The notes beneath the pieces are model-generated. The model made no database searches. It was not told where the DNA came from and saw nothing but the letters and a program-made list of their open reading frames with translations. Positions 8,312 through 14,108 of a stretch of DNA of 25,088 nt are shown here, one piece after another (positions within the stretch are counted from its first letter, which is position 1; every line of letters begins with the position of its first letter). Origin of the DNA: Actinomycetota bacterium (GTDB lineage Bacteria; Actinomycetota; Geothermincolia; Fen-727; Anoxymicrobiaceae); the NCBI GenBank assembly GCA_018894655.1, contig JAHIPE010000091.1:1-25088 (forward strand), in the 5' to 3' direction. The position numbers were made by a program, and so were the translations under genes.

Positions 8312-8896
8312 ATGGCTGGAATGAAGCCCGGGGAGATAAAAGGCCTGACGGCGGCATGTCGCAGGATGTACGAGGGCGGCCTGGTGACCGGCGCATTGGG
8401 GGCGGTCGGCGTGAGGACCTCCGCGGGGGATGTAATGGTCTCCCGTGCGGGCAGCCGCCTCGGCTTCCTCGAGGACTCCGATATACTTCTGATGAACGGT
8501 ACCCGGCCGCAGTCCGGCGGGAAGGGGAAGGGCCCCACCAGGGACGCGGGCATCTTCAAGGCGGTCCTTGCGGTACGCCGGGAAGCCGGGTCGGTTATAA
8601 GGATCAATTCACCATACGCGACCGCGCTTGCCCACAGGGGGCGGAAGGTCCTGGAGAAGTCGCAGGGCTTGCTGGAGGACCTCGGGGGCGTGGTGTTCGT
8701 CCCGTTCTACCGGCCCGGGACCGCCGGGCTCGCGGGGGCGGTCGCGGAGGTGTTGCGCGAGAACCGTATCGCGATAATCGAGGGGCAGGGGTCGGTGGTC
8801 TGGGGTACGGACATAGAGGACGCGGTTGACCAGGCCGAGGCGCTCGAGGCCGCCGCCAAGGTCATCTTCCTGCTAAACGGCAATAACGGTGCCTAG
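8312..8896 (+). CDS. Class II aldolase/adducin-fold protein lacking the canonical zinc ligands
   Basis: The 194-residue product has the layout of class II aldolase/adducin domains (FucA, MtnB, AraD): GLVTGALGAVGVR (23-35), a family-like INSPYATALA (98-107), VPFYRPGTAGLA and a C-terminal helix DAVDQAEALEAAAKVIF. Aligned by eye with E. coli FucA, the catalytic Glu is Asp78 and the three zinc histidines are Arg97, Asn99 and Gln159 (GQG instead of HHG). A normal zinc-dependent aldolase or dehydratase reaction is therefore doubtful. Its reading frame continues back into the repeat, but that part is repeat-encoded; ATG 8312 is chosen with GAGG at 8301-8304. The stop overlaps or nearly abuts mtnA, implying coupling. 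A role in methylthioribose or deoxyribose phosphate salvage is only a contextual guess. Confidence 0.8.
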   Translation: MAGMKPGEIKGLTAACRRMYEGGLVTGALGAVGVRTSAGDVMVSRAGSRLGFLEDSDILLMNGTRPQSGGKGKGPTRDAGIFKAVLAVRREAGSVIRINSPYATALAHRGRKVLEKSQGLLEDLGGVVFVPFYRPGTAGLAGAVAEVLRENRIAIIEGQGSVVWGTDIEDAVDQAEALEAAAKVIFLLNGNNGA

Positions 8897-8897
8897 G

Positions 8898-9959
8898 ATG
8901 TCGGGTAGAATCGTAACCCGTGAGCCCGGGGACTCAGTGTTCTTCAGAGACGGGCGGCTCTTTATCATCGACCAGACAGCCCTTCCCGCCGCAATCACAA
9001 TTCTGGAACTGCACACACCCGAGGACGTCGCCGGGGCGATACGCCGGCTGGCGGTCAGGGGGGCGATGGCCATTGGGGTGGCGGGCGCTTACGGCGTTCT
9101 CCTGGGAGCGCTCCAGGCGGCCGGCGGTGACGTGGAGGAGATAAGAAGGGCCGCCGCCGGTGCCGTATCGATAATCTCCGCCTCCCGGCCCACCGCGGTG
9201 AACCTCTTTTGGGCGTGCGAGCGTATGGAGAACGCGCTGGAGGAGGGCGCCGAAGACAGCCCGGACATCCTCACCCGGAGGCTCGGCCAGCGGGCAGACG
9301 AGATAGCACTCCATACCATCGAGTCCAACAGGAAGCTTGTGGAGGCCGGTCAGGAGGTTGTAGGCGATGGCGCGGGAGTCCTGACCCATTGCAACTCGGG
9401 CCCGCTGGCGGCGATCCGCCACGGGACCGCGGTGGGGGTGCTCATCGAGGCCCACCGCCGGGGAAAGGGCATCCACGTGTACGTAGACGAGACGCGTCCA
9501 CTGCTGCAGGGCGCGCGACTAACCGCCTGGGAACTGGACAGGGAGGGTGTTCCTTACACCCTCATAACCGACAGCACCGCGGCACAGGTGATGAGGAGGG
9601 GCTCGGTGGACCTTGTAATCACCGGCGCGGACCGTATCGCGGCCAACGGCGATACCGCGAACAAGATTGGCACCTACGGCCTGGCGGTGCTGGCCGGTGA
9701 GCACGGAATCCCGTTCTACATAGCCGCGCCCGGCTCCACGGTTGACCTCGAATGCGCCCACGGGTCCCGGATAGTGATAGAGGAGCGCGACGCTGACGAG
9801 GTCCGTACCTGCGCCGGGCGGGCGACGGCCCCTCCCGGCTCTCCGGTGTACAACCCCGCGTTCGACGTCACACCGGCGAAGTACATCAGCGGCATTATCA
9901 CCGAGCGCGGCGTGCTGCGCAGGCCTTACGAGGAGAGCCTCCGCGGGTCCGGTGAGTGA
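8898..9959 (+). CDS. mtnA: S-methyl-5-thioribose-1-phosphate isomerase
   Basis: The 353-residue eIF2B-alpha-like enzyme converts methylthioribose-1-phosphate to methylthioribulose-1-phosphate in methionine salvage; related enzymes also use 5-deoxyribose-1-phosphate. It carries the family signatures AVRGAMAIGVAGAYG, LTHCNSG with the catalytic cysteine (Cys165), VYVDETRPLLQGARLTAWEL and GADRIAANGDTANKIGTY with the catalytic aspartate (Asp245). FYIAAPGSTVD near residue 280 is also typical. Either ATG 8898 or GTG 8889, which would overlap the upstream stop, could be the start; neither has a strong Shine-Dalgarno, so translation is probably coupled to the aldolase-like gene. No mtnP, mtnK or further salvage genes are present in the window. 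Confidence 0.9.
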   Translation: MSGRIVTREPGDSVFFRDGRLFIIDQTALPAAITILELHTPEDVAGAIRRLAVRGAMAIGVAGAYGVLLGALQAAGGDVEEIRRAAAGAVSIISASRPTAVNLFWACERMENALEEGAEDSPDILTRRLGQRADEIALHTIESNRKLVEAGQEVVGDGAGVLTHCNSGPLAAIRHGTAVGVLIEAHRRGKGIHVYVDETRPLLQGARLTAWELDREGVPYTLITDSTAAQVMRRGSVDLVITGADRIAANGDTANKIGTYGLAVLAGEHGIPFYIAAPGSTVDLECAHGSRIVIEERDADEVRTCAGRATAPPGSPVYNPAFDVTPAKYISGIITERGVLRRPYEESLRGSGE

Positions 9960-9980
9960 ACGCGTCCGACTAGGAGGCAA

Positions 9981-11102
9981 GTGCCCGACATGGACGAGAA
10001 AGTGATGGTGATGGCGGCGGGCCTGGGGGCCCGGTTGATGCCGCTCACCGGTGAGATAGCCAAGCCGATGGTTCCGATCGTGAACCGCCCGGTGATGGAG
10101 CACCTGCTTGCGCTGATCTCAGGCTGCGGTTTCCGAGAACTGGCGGTCAACCTCCACTACTTCCCTGACGCGATCAGGGACAACTTCGGTGACGGGTCCC
10201 GGTGGGGCCTCGACATCTATTACTCGGTGGAGGAGAGGCTTATGGGCACCGCGGGGGGCGTCAAGAAGTGCGCCGACTTTCTCGGTTCCGGGACGTTCCT
10301 GGTGGTGAGCGGGGATGCGCTCACCGACGTGGACCTGCGAGAGCTCCTGGAGTTCCACCGCGAGAGGAAGGCGATCGCGACCATCGTGACCACGCCGGTA
10401 GAGGATACGTCCAAGTACGGGGTTGTGCTCGCCGGAGAGGACGGGAGGGTGGAGGGCTTCCAGGAGAAGCCGACCGAGGCGGAGGCGATAAGCAACGTGG
10501 CGAACTCCGGCATCTACGTCTTCGAGCCGGAGGTGCTCGACCTCATACCGCCGGACAGGCCGTACGACTTCGGGCGCGAACTGTTTCCCCTGTTGGTGGA
10601 GGCCGGTGAGGCGTTATACGCCTGGACCCACAGGTACTACTGGAATGACGTCGGCAGCATCGCGGAGTATCAGCAGGGGAACTTCGACGCCCTGGATGGC
10701 CGGGTGAAAGTGGATATCCCCGGTAACCAGGTTGCCCCCGGTATCTGGGTAGGCGCTGATACTACCGTGAACCGGGACGTGATCATGACCCCGCCGGTGT
10801 GCATCGGTGACAGGTGCGTCGTCGAGCGTGGGGCGCGCCTTCTCGGCCCGGTCATAGTCGGGCCTGACACGATGGTCAGGGCCGGCGCGGTACTGTACCG
10901 GGGCATCAAGTGGGGTGGGGGATACATAGGACGGGATGCCAGCATGGTCGGGAGCATAACCGGTTCCGGTTCTCGCATAGGAGAAGGCGCGGTGTTGCTG
11001 GACGGCGTTGTCCTAGGGAGCGGGTCGGTGGTGGAAGATGGAATAGTAATCGACCCCAGTGTTAGAATAATGTCGGGAAGCGTGGTCAACAACGAAGAGT
11101 AG
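9981..11102 (+). CDS. Sugar-phosphate nucleotidyltransferase with C-terminal beta-helix
   Basis: The 373-residue paralogue of the gene at 2083 has a nucleotidyltransferase domain (VMAAGLGARLMPLT at the nucleotide loop, KPMVPIVNRPV, VSGDALTDVD, FQEKPTE) and a C-terminal hexapeptide-repeat helix (about 265-370). The loop reads GLGARLMPLT rather than the usual GxGTRLRPLT. MGTAGGVKK matches mannose-1-phosphate guanylyltransferase-type proteins. The substrate is uncertain: mannose-1-phosphate, glucose-1-phosphate or another hexose phosphate. GTG 9981 lies only three bases after AGGAGG (9972-9977), whereas ATG 9990 lies twelve bases away, so the start is uncertain by three residues. It follows mtnA by 21 bases and is probably co-transcribed with it, although the pathways are unrelated. 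Confidence 0.82.
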   Translation: MPDMDEKVMVMAAGLGARLMPLTGEIAKPMVPIVNRPVMEHLLALISGCGFRELAVNLHYFPDAIRDNFGDGSRWGLDIYYSVEERLMGTAGGVKKCADFLGSGTFLVVSGDALTDVDLRELLEFHRERKAIATIVTTPVEDTSKYGVVLAGEDGRVEGFQEKPTEAEAISNVANSGIYVFEPEVLDLIPPDRPYDFGRELFPLLVEAGEALYAWTHRYYWNDVGSIAEYQQGNFDALDGRVKVDIPGNQVAPGIWVGADTTVNRDVIMTPPVCIGDRCVVERGARLLGPVIVGPDTMVRAGAVLYRGIKWGGGYIGRDASMVGSITGSGSRIGEGAVLLDGVVLGSGSVVEDGIVIDPSVRIMSGSVVNNEE

Positions 11103-11123
11103 TCCTACCCTCTCCAACAAGAA

Positions 11124-11157
11124 TGCACCAATGATGCCAGGCACCATCATTGGTGCA
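11124..11157. repeat. Long perfect hairpin between the nucleotidyltransferase and comFC
   Basis: TGCACCAATGATG (11124-11136) pairs perfectly with CATCATTGGTGCA (11145-11157) around an 8-base loop, and the element lies in a 96-bp gap. It is followed by AAAA rather than T, so it is not a + strand intrinsic terminator. Read on the - strand it is followed only by a weakly T-rich stretch. A dispersed palindrome, mRNA-end protector or protein-binding site are alternatives. Confidence 0.6.
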
Positions 11158-11198
11158 AAACAGGTTCTCGGGAAATACCTACAAGACGGAGGTGCCGA

Positions 11199-11867
11199 AT
11201 GCAGGGGATATTCCATGAAATCCTGGACCTCGTGTACCCCGTATCATGCCTGGGGTGCGGCAGGGCCGGTGGGCGGGGCCTGTGCGGGCGTTGCCTGGCC
11301 GGCCTGGCTTCGAGGTGCGCGATGCCCGGGGCGCAATCCGGGGGTCGTTGCCGCGGTGGCGAGACTTGCTTCAGCGGGTACAGGGCTGCGGGGGAGTACG
11401 GCGGCCTGATACGGGAGATGGTCCTGGAGTTGAAATCGTCCGCCAGGTACTTTGCGTCGCCTCTCGCGCGGTTGATGGTCGCGTCCGCGGGAAACGACCC
11501 GGGCTATCTCGTCCCTGACTATGTCTGCTACGTACCCTCCACAAGGGAAAAGGTAGCTCAAAGGGGGTACAACCCGGCGAAGGTGCTAGCCCGCCGTGTA
11601 GCCCGGCACTTGGGCAGGCCTCTGTTCGAAGGCCTGGTGAAGACCAGGCCGACCCTGGAGCAGGACCGGGTGGCCGGGGCGCGCCGGTGGGAGAACGTAG
11701 CCGGCGCCTTCGGAGTGGCGCGCGGGGGTTCTCACGGAAGCGTTATGCTGGTGGATGATGTCCTGACCACGGGCGCGACCGCGGACGCCTGCGCCCGGGT
11801 GTTGCTTGACTCGGGCGCGGACTCCGTAAGCGTCCTGGTGGCGGCGAGGACCGTCTTAAACTCATAG
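11199..11867 (+). CDS. comFC: ComF family protein (phosphoribosyltransferase fold with zinc finger)
   Basis: The 222-residue protein has an N-terminal zinc-finger-like cysteine set (Cys17, Cys20, Cys29, Cys32) followed by a type I phosphoribosyltransferase domain. YVPSTREKVAQRGYNPAKVLAR is typical of ComFC/GntX, and the PRPP-binding loop VMLVDDVLTTGAT is at 182-194. ComFC is needed for DNA uptake in Bacillus and Gram-negative homologues, acting in the cytoplasm on incoming single-stranded DNA; its enzymatic substrate is not established. GGAGGT (11188-11193) lies five bases before the ATG. The following gene is FlgM-like, the same neighbour relation as in B. subtilis. No other competence genes are in the window. 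Confidence 0.88.
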   Translation: MQGIFHEILDLVYPVSCLGCGRAGGRGLCGRCLAGLASRCAMPGAQSGGRCRGGETCFSGYRAAGEYGGLIREMVLELKSSARYFASPLARLMVASAGNDPGYLVPDYVCYVPSTREKVAQRGYNPAKVLARRVARHLGRPLFEGLVKTRPTLEQDRVAGARRWENVAGAFGVARGGSHGSVMLVDDVLTTGATADACARVLLDSGADSVSVLVAARTVLNS

Positions 11868-12132
11868 CGGTTGCCGCAGGCGCGAGCGCAGGGGTAAAGA
11901 TCCTGTGATAGCAGGCCATGAATCCGGAAAAGCCTGGGAAACTGCCTTATCCCCCTATCGTTCATTTTCCACTCCTTTGTTTGTATAATGAAAGAAATTC
12001 ATCCCCCAAACATACGATTTTATTGCAAGGTTTGGAATGGGGTTCAGGTTATCTCCGGCCCTGACGATATATATGCAGTAGGTGGAAACACGATTAGACG
12101 CGTGATTCAGGGTCGGTTACAGTGAAGGTGAT
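11868..12132 (+). other. Intergenic region between comFC and flgM
   Basis: This 265-bp gap is more AT-rich than its surroundings in the middle. It holds a possible sigma-70-type promoter (11961-11989) and an inverted repeat CCGGCCCTGA (12055-12064) with TCAGGGTCGG (12107-12116), one mismatch, in the flgM leader. I see no sigma-28-type promoter and no coding sequence. Confidence 0.5.
11961..11989 (+). promoter_or_regulatory. Possible sigma-70-type promoter upstream of flgM
   Basis: A perfect TATAAT (11984-11989) lies 17 bases after TTCATT, a poor -35. The start point would be roughly 135 bases upstream of the flgM ATG, leaving a long leader. This is a pattern match only. Confidence 0.35.
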
Positions 12133-12399
12133 ATGCAGTTATCAGACAGGGAGATACAGAACACAATTGATCTGCTGAGAAAGAGGCAGCCGGTTGGCGA
12201 GAAAGAGTATGCGTCTTTCAGCGCTCAGGAGATGGAGTGCATCTCCGATCTTGTCAAGAGGATCGAGGTTGAACCGGAGGTCCGAAGAGACAGGGTCGAC
12301 AAGGTCAGGAAGGCGATCGAAACATCCAGCTATAACATAACCGGCGACGAAATCGCCAAGAAGCTGATAGGCCGCATCTTTTCCGATAAGCTCCGGTAA
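12133..12399 (+). CDS. flgM: FlgM-like flagellar anti-sigma factor
   Basis: The 88-residue protein fits FlgM in size. Its C-terminal half has the FlgM pattern: basic VRRDRVDKVRKAIETSSYN followed by ITGDEIAKKLIGRIF, the amphipathic region that binds the flagellar sigma factor FliA/SigD. The N-terminal half is charged and probably disordered when unbound, as known for FlgM. FlgM holds the sigma factor inactive until the hook-basal body is complete and can export it. The extended Shine-Dalgarno AAGGTGAT (12125-12132) abuts the ATG. Its position after comFC repeats the comFC-flgM order of B. subtilis and supports the call. No other flagellar gene follows, which is odd; a retained orphan or a new partner sigma factor are both possible. 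Confidence 0.7.
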   Translation: MQLSDREIQNTIDLLRKRQPVGEKEYASFSAQEMECISDLVKRIEVEPEVRRDRVDKVRKAIETSSYNITGDEIAKKLIGRIFSDKLR

Positions 12400-12491
12400 C
12401 TCGTCCGGATCCCACCTGCCCGGCTTGCCGTATGGCCGTGAACGGTATAACATTTTCCTTGCTTGGGGCTAAGGTGTAATTGAGGGAGTTT

Positions 12492-12699
12492 ACGGGTCCC
12501 GGTCTGTGGTTGAAAGTCGATGCCAGTCGCAGGCGAAACGACCCACGTAAGGTAACTAATGGTTGCTGAGCATGGTGCGGCTTAGGTGTAAGACCTGCCT
12601 CCTCTAAAGGAGAGAAGAGGGCGTGACCGGGAATAGAACCCGGGTAGCAATCTCTCGGCAGGCGAGTGTGGGGCCAAAGACCAGGTCAGCGGGACCCGT
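12492..12699 (+). ncRNA. Candidate structured RNA of unknown family
   Basis: A roughly 208-nt domain is closed by a perfect 10-bp helix: ACGGGTCCCG (12492-12501) with CGGGACCCGT (12690-12699). Inside, GTCT (12502-12505) can pair with AGAC (12678-12681). The first arm is GTGG/CCAC (12506-12509 with 12543-12546) around GTCG/CGAC (12516-12519 with 12539-12542) and GCC/GGC (12522-12524 with 12532-12534). Further helices are CCTGCC/GGCAGG (12594-12599 with 12657-12662) and CCGGG/CCCGG (12627-12631 with 12639-12643). GGTTGCT (12561-12567) can pair with AGCAATC (12646-12652), crossing the CCTGCC helix. It does not fit RNase P, SRP RNA, tmRNA or a tRNA by eye. A group II intron remnant is conceivable, but no domain V is visible. 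The strand is assumed from the neighbouring genes. Confidence 0.45.
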
Positions 12700-12730
12700 T
12701 CTTATTCAGCCGCCGCTTGTTTACGAGGTA

Positions 12731-12790
12731 GGGTTCAGGTGTTTCCAGAGTGTATTATGGATCTCGGACAGCTCTCTAACACCTGACCCC
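12731..12790. repeat. REP-like inverted repeat, unit 1
   Basis: GGGTTCAGGTGTT (12731-12743) faces AACACCTGACCCC (12778-12790), a 13-bp stem with one mismatch. The right arm is part of an 18-base direct repeat (12777-12794) seen again in unit 2. Motifs of the GGGGTCAGGT type often border REP or IS200/IS605-like elements, but no transposase is present here. Confidence 0.55.
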
Positions 12791-12826
12791 ACTGGTTGGC
12801 GGTTGTCGGCCGTTTACTTAGCCAGA

Positions 12827-12888
12827 GGGGTCACCTGGTGTTGCAGACGCCGGTTGTATCTATAGACACCGCTATAACACCTGACCCC
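12827..12888. repeat. REP-like inverted repeat, unit 2
   Basis: GGGGTCACCTGGTGTT (12827-12842) faces AACACCTGACCCC (12876-12888). The left arm matches the complement of the right arm after allowing a three-base insertion. The right arm repeats that of unit 1 exactly over 18 bases (12875-12892), 98 bases downstream. Confidence 0.5.
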
Positions 12889-12968
12889 ACTGTTAAGCAA
12901 ACGTGTTGGACACTCCGGGGTTCCTATGGTAACCTACCGGAAATGGTTGTATAGACTGGAGGAATGAA

Positions 12969-13172
12969 TTGGAATCAGGAGTTGTTAAGTGGTTCAATCC
13001 GGAGAAAGGGTTTGGGTTCATCGAGCGTGAGAGCGGAGATGATGTGTTTGTGCACTTCTCCGACATAGTCTCGGAAGGATACCGGACTCTAGAGGAAGGA
13101 GATGCTGTATCGTTTGAGGTAGCTGAGGGAGACAGGGGTCCGAAAGCGACCAATGTCACCAGGGCGAGTTAA
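12969..13172 (+). CDS. csp: Cold-shock domain protein (CspA family)
   Basis: The 67-residue protein is a single OB-fold cold-shock domain that binds single-stranded RNA and DNA and acts as an RNA chaperone. It has the typical start ESGVVKWFNPEKG, the RNP1 motif KGFGFI and the RNP2 motif VFVHFS, and ends GPKATNVTRA as full-length members do. The TTG at 12969 is the only start compatible with the conserved N-terminus, and GGAGG (12958-12962) lies six bases upstream. An ATG at 12964 is in another frame. It sits between the repeat-rich stretch and a second 164-bp element. Cold induction cannot be judged from the sequence. Confidence 0.95.
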   Translation: MESGVVKWFNPEKGFGFIERESGDDVFVHFSDIVSEGYRTLEEGDAVSFEVAEGDRGPKATNVTRAS

Positions 13173-13208
13173 ACGCGAAACAAGCCAATTATATCGCAAC
13201 CCCATTCT

Positions 13209-13374
13209 AGTGCTCCCGTCTCATAAATACAATGGCATTCGAGCGCCGCTGCATCCGCTACAGCTTCGTTCCGCTCCCTGCGCCGTACTCAGTGAGTACG
13301 CCTCAGTCGCGCGCCTTGCCGGCGCGGCGCATCGACGCTCTCGGTGCTTCACCGTATTTATGAGACGGGACACT
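13209..13374. repeat. Inverted-repeat (MITE/REP-like) element, copy 2
   Basis: The left arm AGTGCTCCCGTCTCATAAAT (starting 13209) pairs with the right arm ending ATGAGACGGGACACT (13374) over 21 bp, with a single bulged C at 13213. A central palindrome is CGTACTCA (13284-13291) with TGAGTACG (13293-13300). Identical runs of 24 bases (13233-13256) and 29 bases (13294-13322) are shared with copy 1 at 8145-8308. The outer arms differ from copy 1 but remain self-complementary. Confidence 0.85.
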
Positions 13375-13411
13375 ACCTCTTGGTGTAGAGTGGGGTTGTA
13401 GTCTTGTTTGT

Positions 13412-13427
13412 CACCGGCAAGCCGGTG
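13412..13427 (+). repeat. Short GC-rich hairpin upstream of hpf
   Basis: CACCGG and CCGGTG pair around a CAAG loop, 34 bases before the hpf start. No T tract follows. It could be a leader structure of the hpf mRNA, but there is no further support. Confidence 0.3.
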
Positions 13428-13461
13428 CGGGGCGGGGCAAGTGTCTCTGGAGGTAGGCGAG

Positions 13462-14013
13462 TTGCAGATAATCATCACGGGAAAGAACATCGACCTGACC
13501 GATGCGCTGAGCGACCATGCTCGGGAGAAAGCCGCGAAGGTTGGCAATCTCGGGGTTAACGTAGACGAGGTCGAGGTAAGGATGGTGATTGAGAAAAACC
13601 CCAGTATCAAGGAGAATCAGAAGGCGGAGTTAACCGCGGTAGGGAGCGGGGTTCACCTGAGGGCTACCGACCGTGACCGTGACATGTACGTGGCTATCGA
13701 TAAGGCGGTATCCAAGCTACAGAGGCAGATCAAGAAGTATCATGGAAAACGGGTCGACAGGACCCACGGCCACCACGGTTCTCACAGGGAGCAACCTCTT
13801 CCGGCAGAGCTCGAGGAGGAGGAGGAGGAGCACCCGGCGATCGTAAAGACCAAGTCGATATCGTTAAAGCCGATGACTCCCGAGGAGGCGACTCTCCAGA
13901 TGGAGATGCTGGGGCACGACTTCTTCGTTTTCACTGATTCCGAGACGGAGAACGCGAGCGTCGTATACCGGCGCAATGATGGCAACTACGGCTTGATTGA
14001 CACTTCGAGATAG
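13462..14013 (+). CDS. hpf: Long-form ribosome hibernation promoting factor
   Basis: The 183-residue protein has two parts. The N-terminal S30AE/HPF domain (about 1-100) begins QIIITGKNIDLTDAL and includes ATDRDRDMYVAIDKAVSKLQRQIKKYHGK, which occupies the decoding region of idle ribosomes. After an acidic linker (EEEEEE near 120), the C-terminal S30AE_2 domain with KSISLKPMTPEEATLQMEMLGHDFFVF mediates 70S dimerisation into 100S particles. TTG 13462 is chosen because it gives the canonical N-terminus and GGAGG (13449-13453) lies eight bases upstream. Upstream in-frame starts would read through the Shine-Dalgarno. hpf lies before secA as in B. subtilis, with two HD genes inserted here. Confidence 0.92.
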   Translation: MQIIITGKNIDLTDALSDHAREKAAKVGNLGVNVDEVEVRMVIEKNPSIKENQKAELTAVGSGVHLRATDRDRDMYVAIDKAVSKLQRQIKKYHGKRVDRTHGHHGSHREQPLPAELEEEEEEHPAIVKTKSISLKPMTPEEATLQMEMLGHDFFVFTDSETENASVVYRRNDGNYGLIDTSR

Positions 14014-14108
14014 GGGGCTTGCACTCAAGTGCCCGGATTAATCAGAGCAGTAGGGAAAGCCCTTGGTTTCATCGCACAGGTCTTCCTCGTTGGAGGTGCC
14101 GGGGTCAG

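Larger units (their letters stand above)
12400..12968 (+). other. 569-bp non-coding stretch between flgM and csp
   Basis: No convincing gene lies here. The stretch contains a candidate structured RNA (12492-12699), two REP-like inverted repeats (12731-12790 and 12827-12888) and the leader of the cold-shock gene. The one open frame in it (12623-12865) shows no family features and crosses both structures. Confidence 0.6.

Noticed and set aside
11131..11409. Open frame overlapping the palindrome and the start of comFC
   Set aside because: It begins inside the hairpin and runs in a different frame from the clear ComFC protein.
12600..12660. tRNA T-arm-like hairpin on the - strand (CCGGG, seven-base loop, CCCGG)
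   Set aside because: The loop has T where a purine is expected, and no D arm, anticodon arm or matching acceptor stem can be built around it.
12676..12690. CCAGGTCAG resembling part of SRP RNA
   Set aside because: The essential GGAAGGAAGCAG loop region of SRP RNA is missing and the surrounding pairing differs, so the match is chance.
12623..12865. 80-codon open frame in the flgM-csp gap
   Set aside because: It has no recognisable family pattern, no good ribosome site and crosses both the candidate RNA and the inverted repeats; its composition is that of non-coding sequence.
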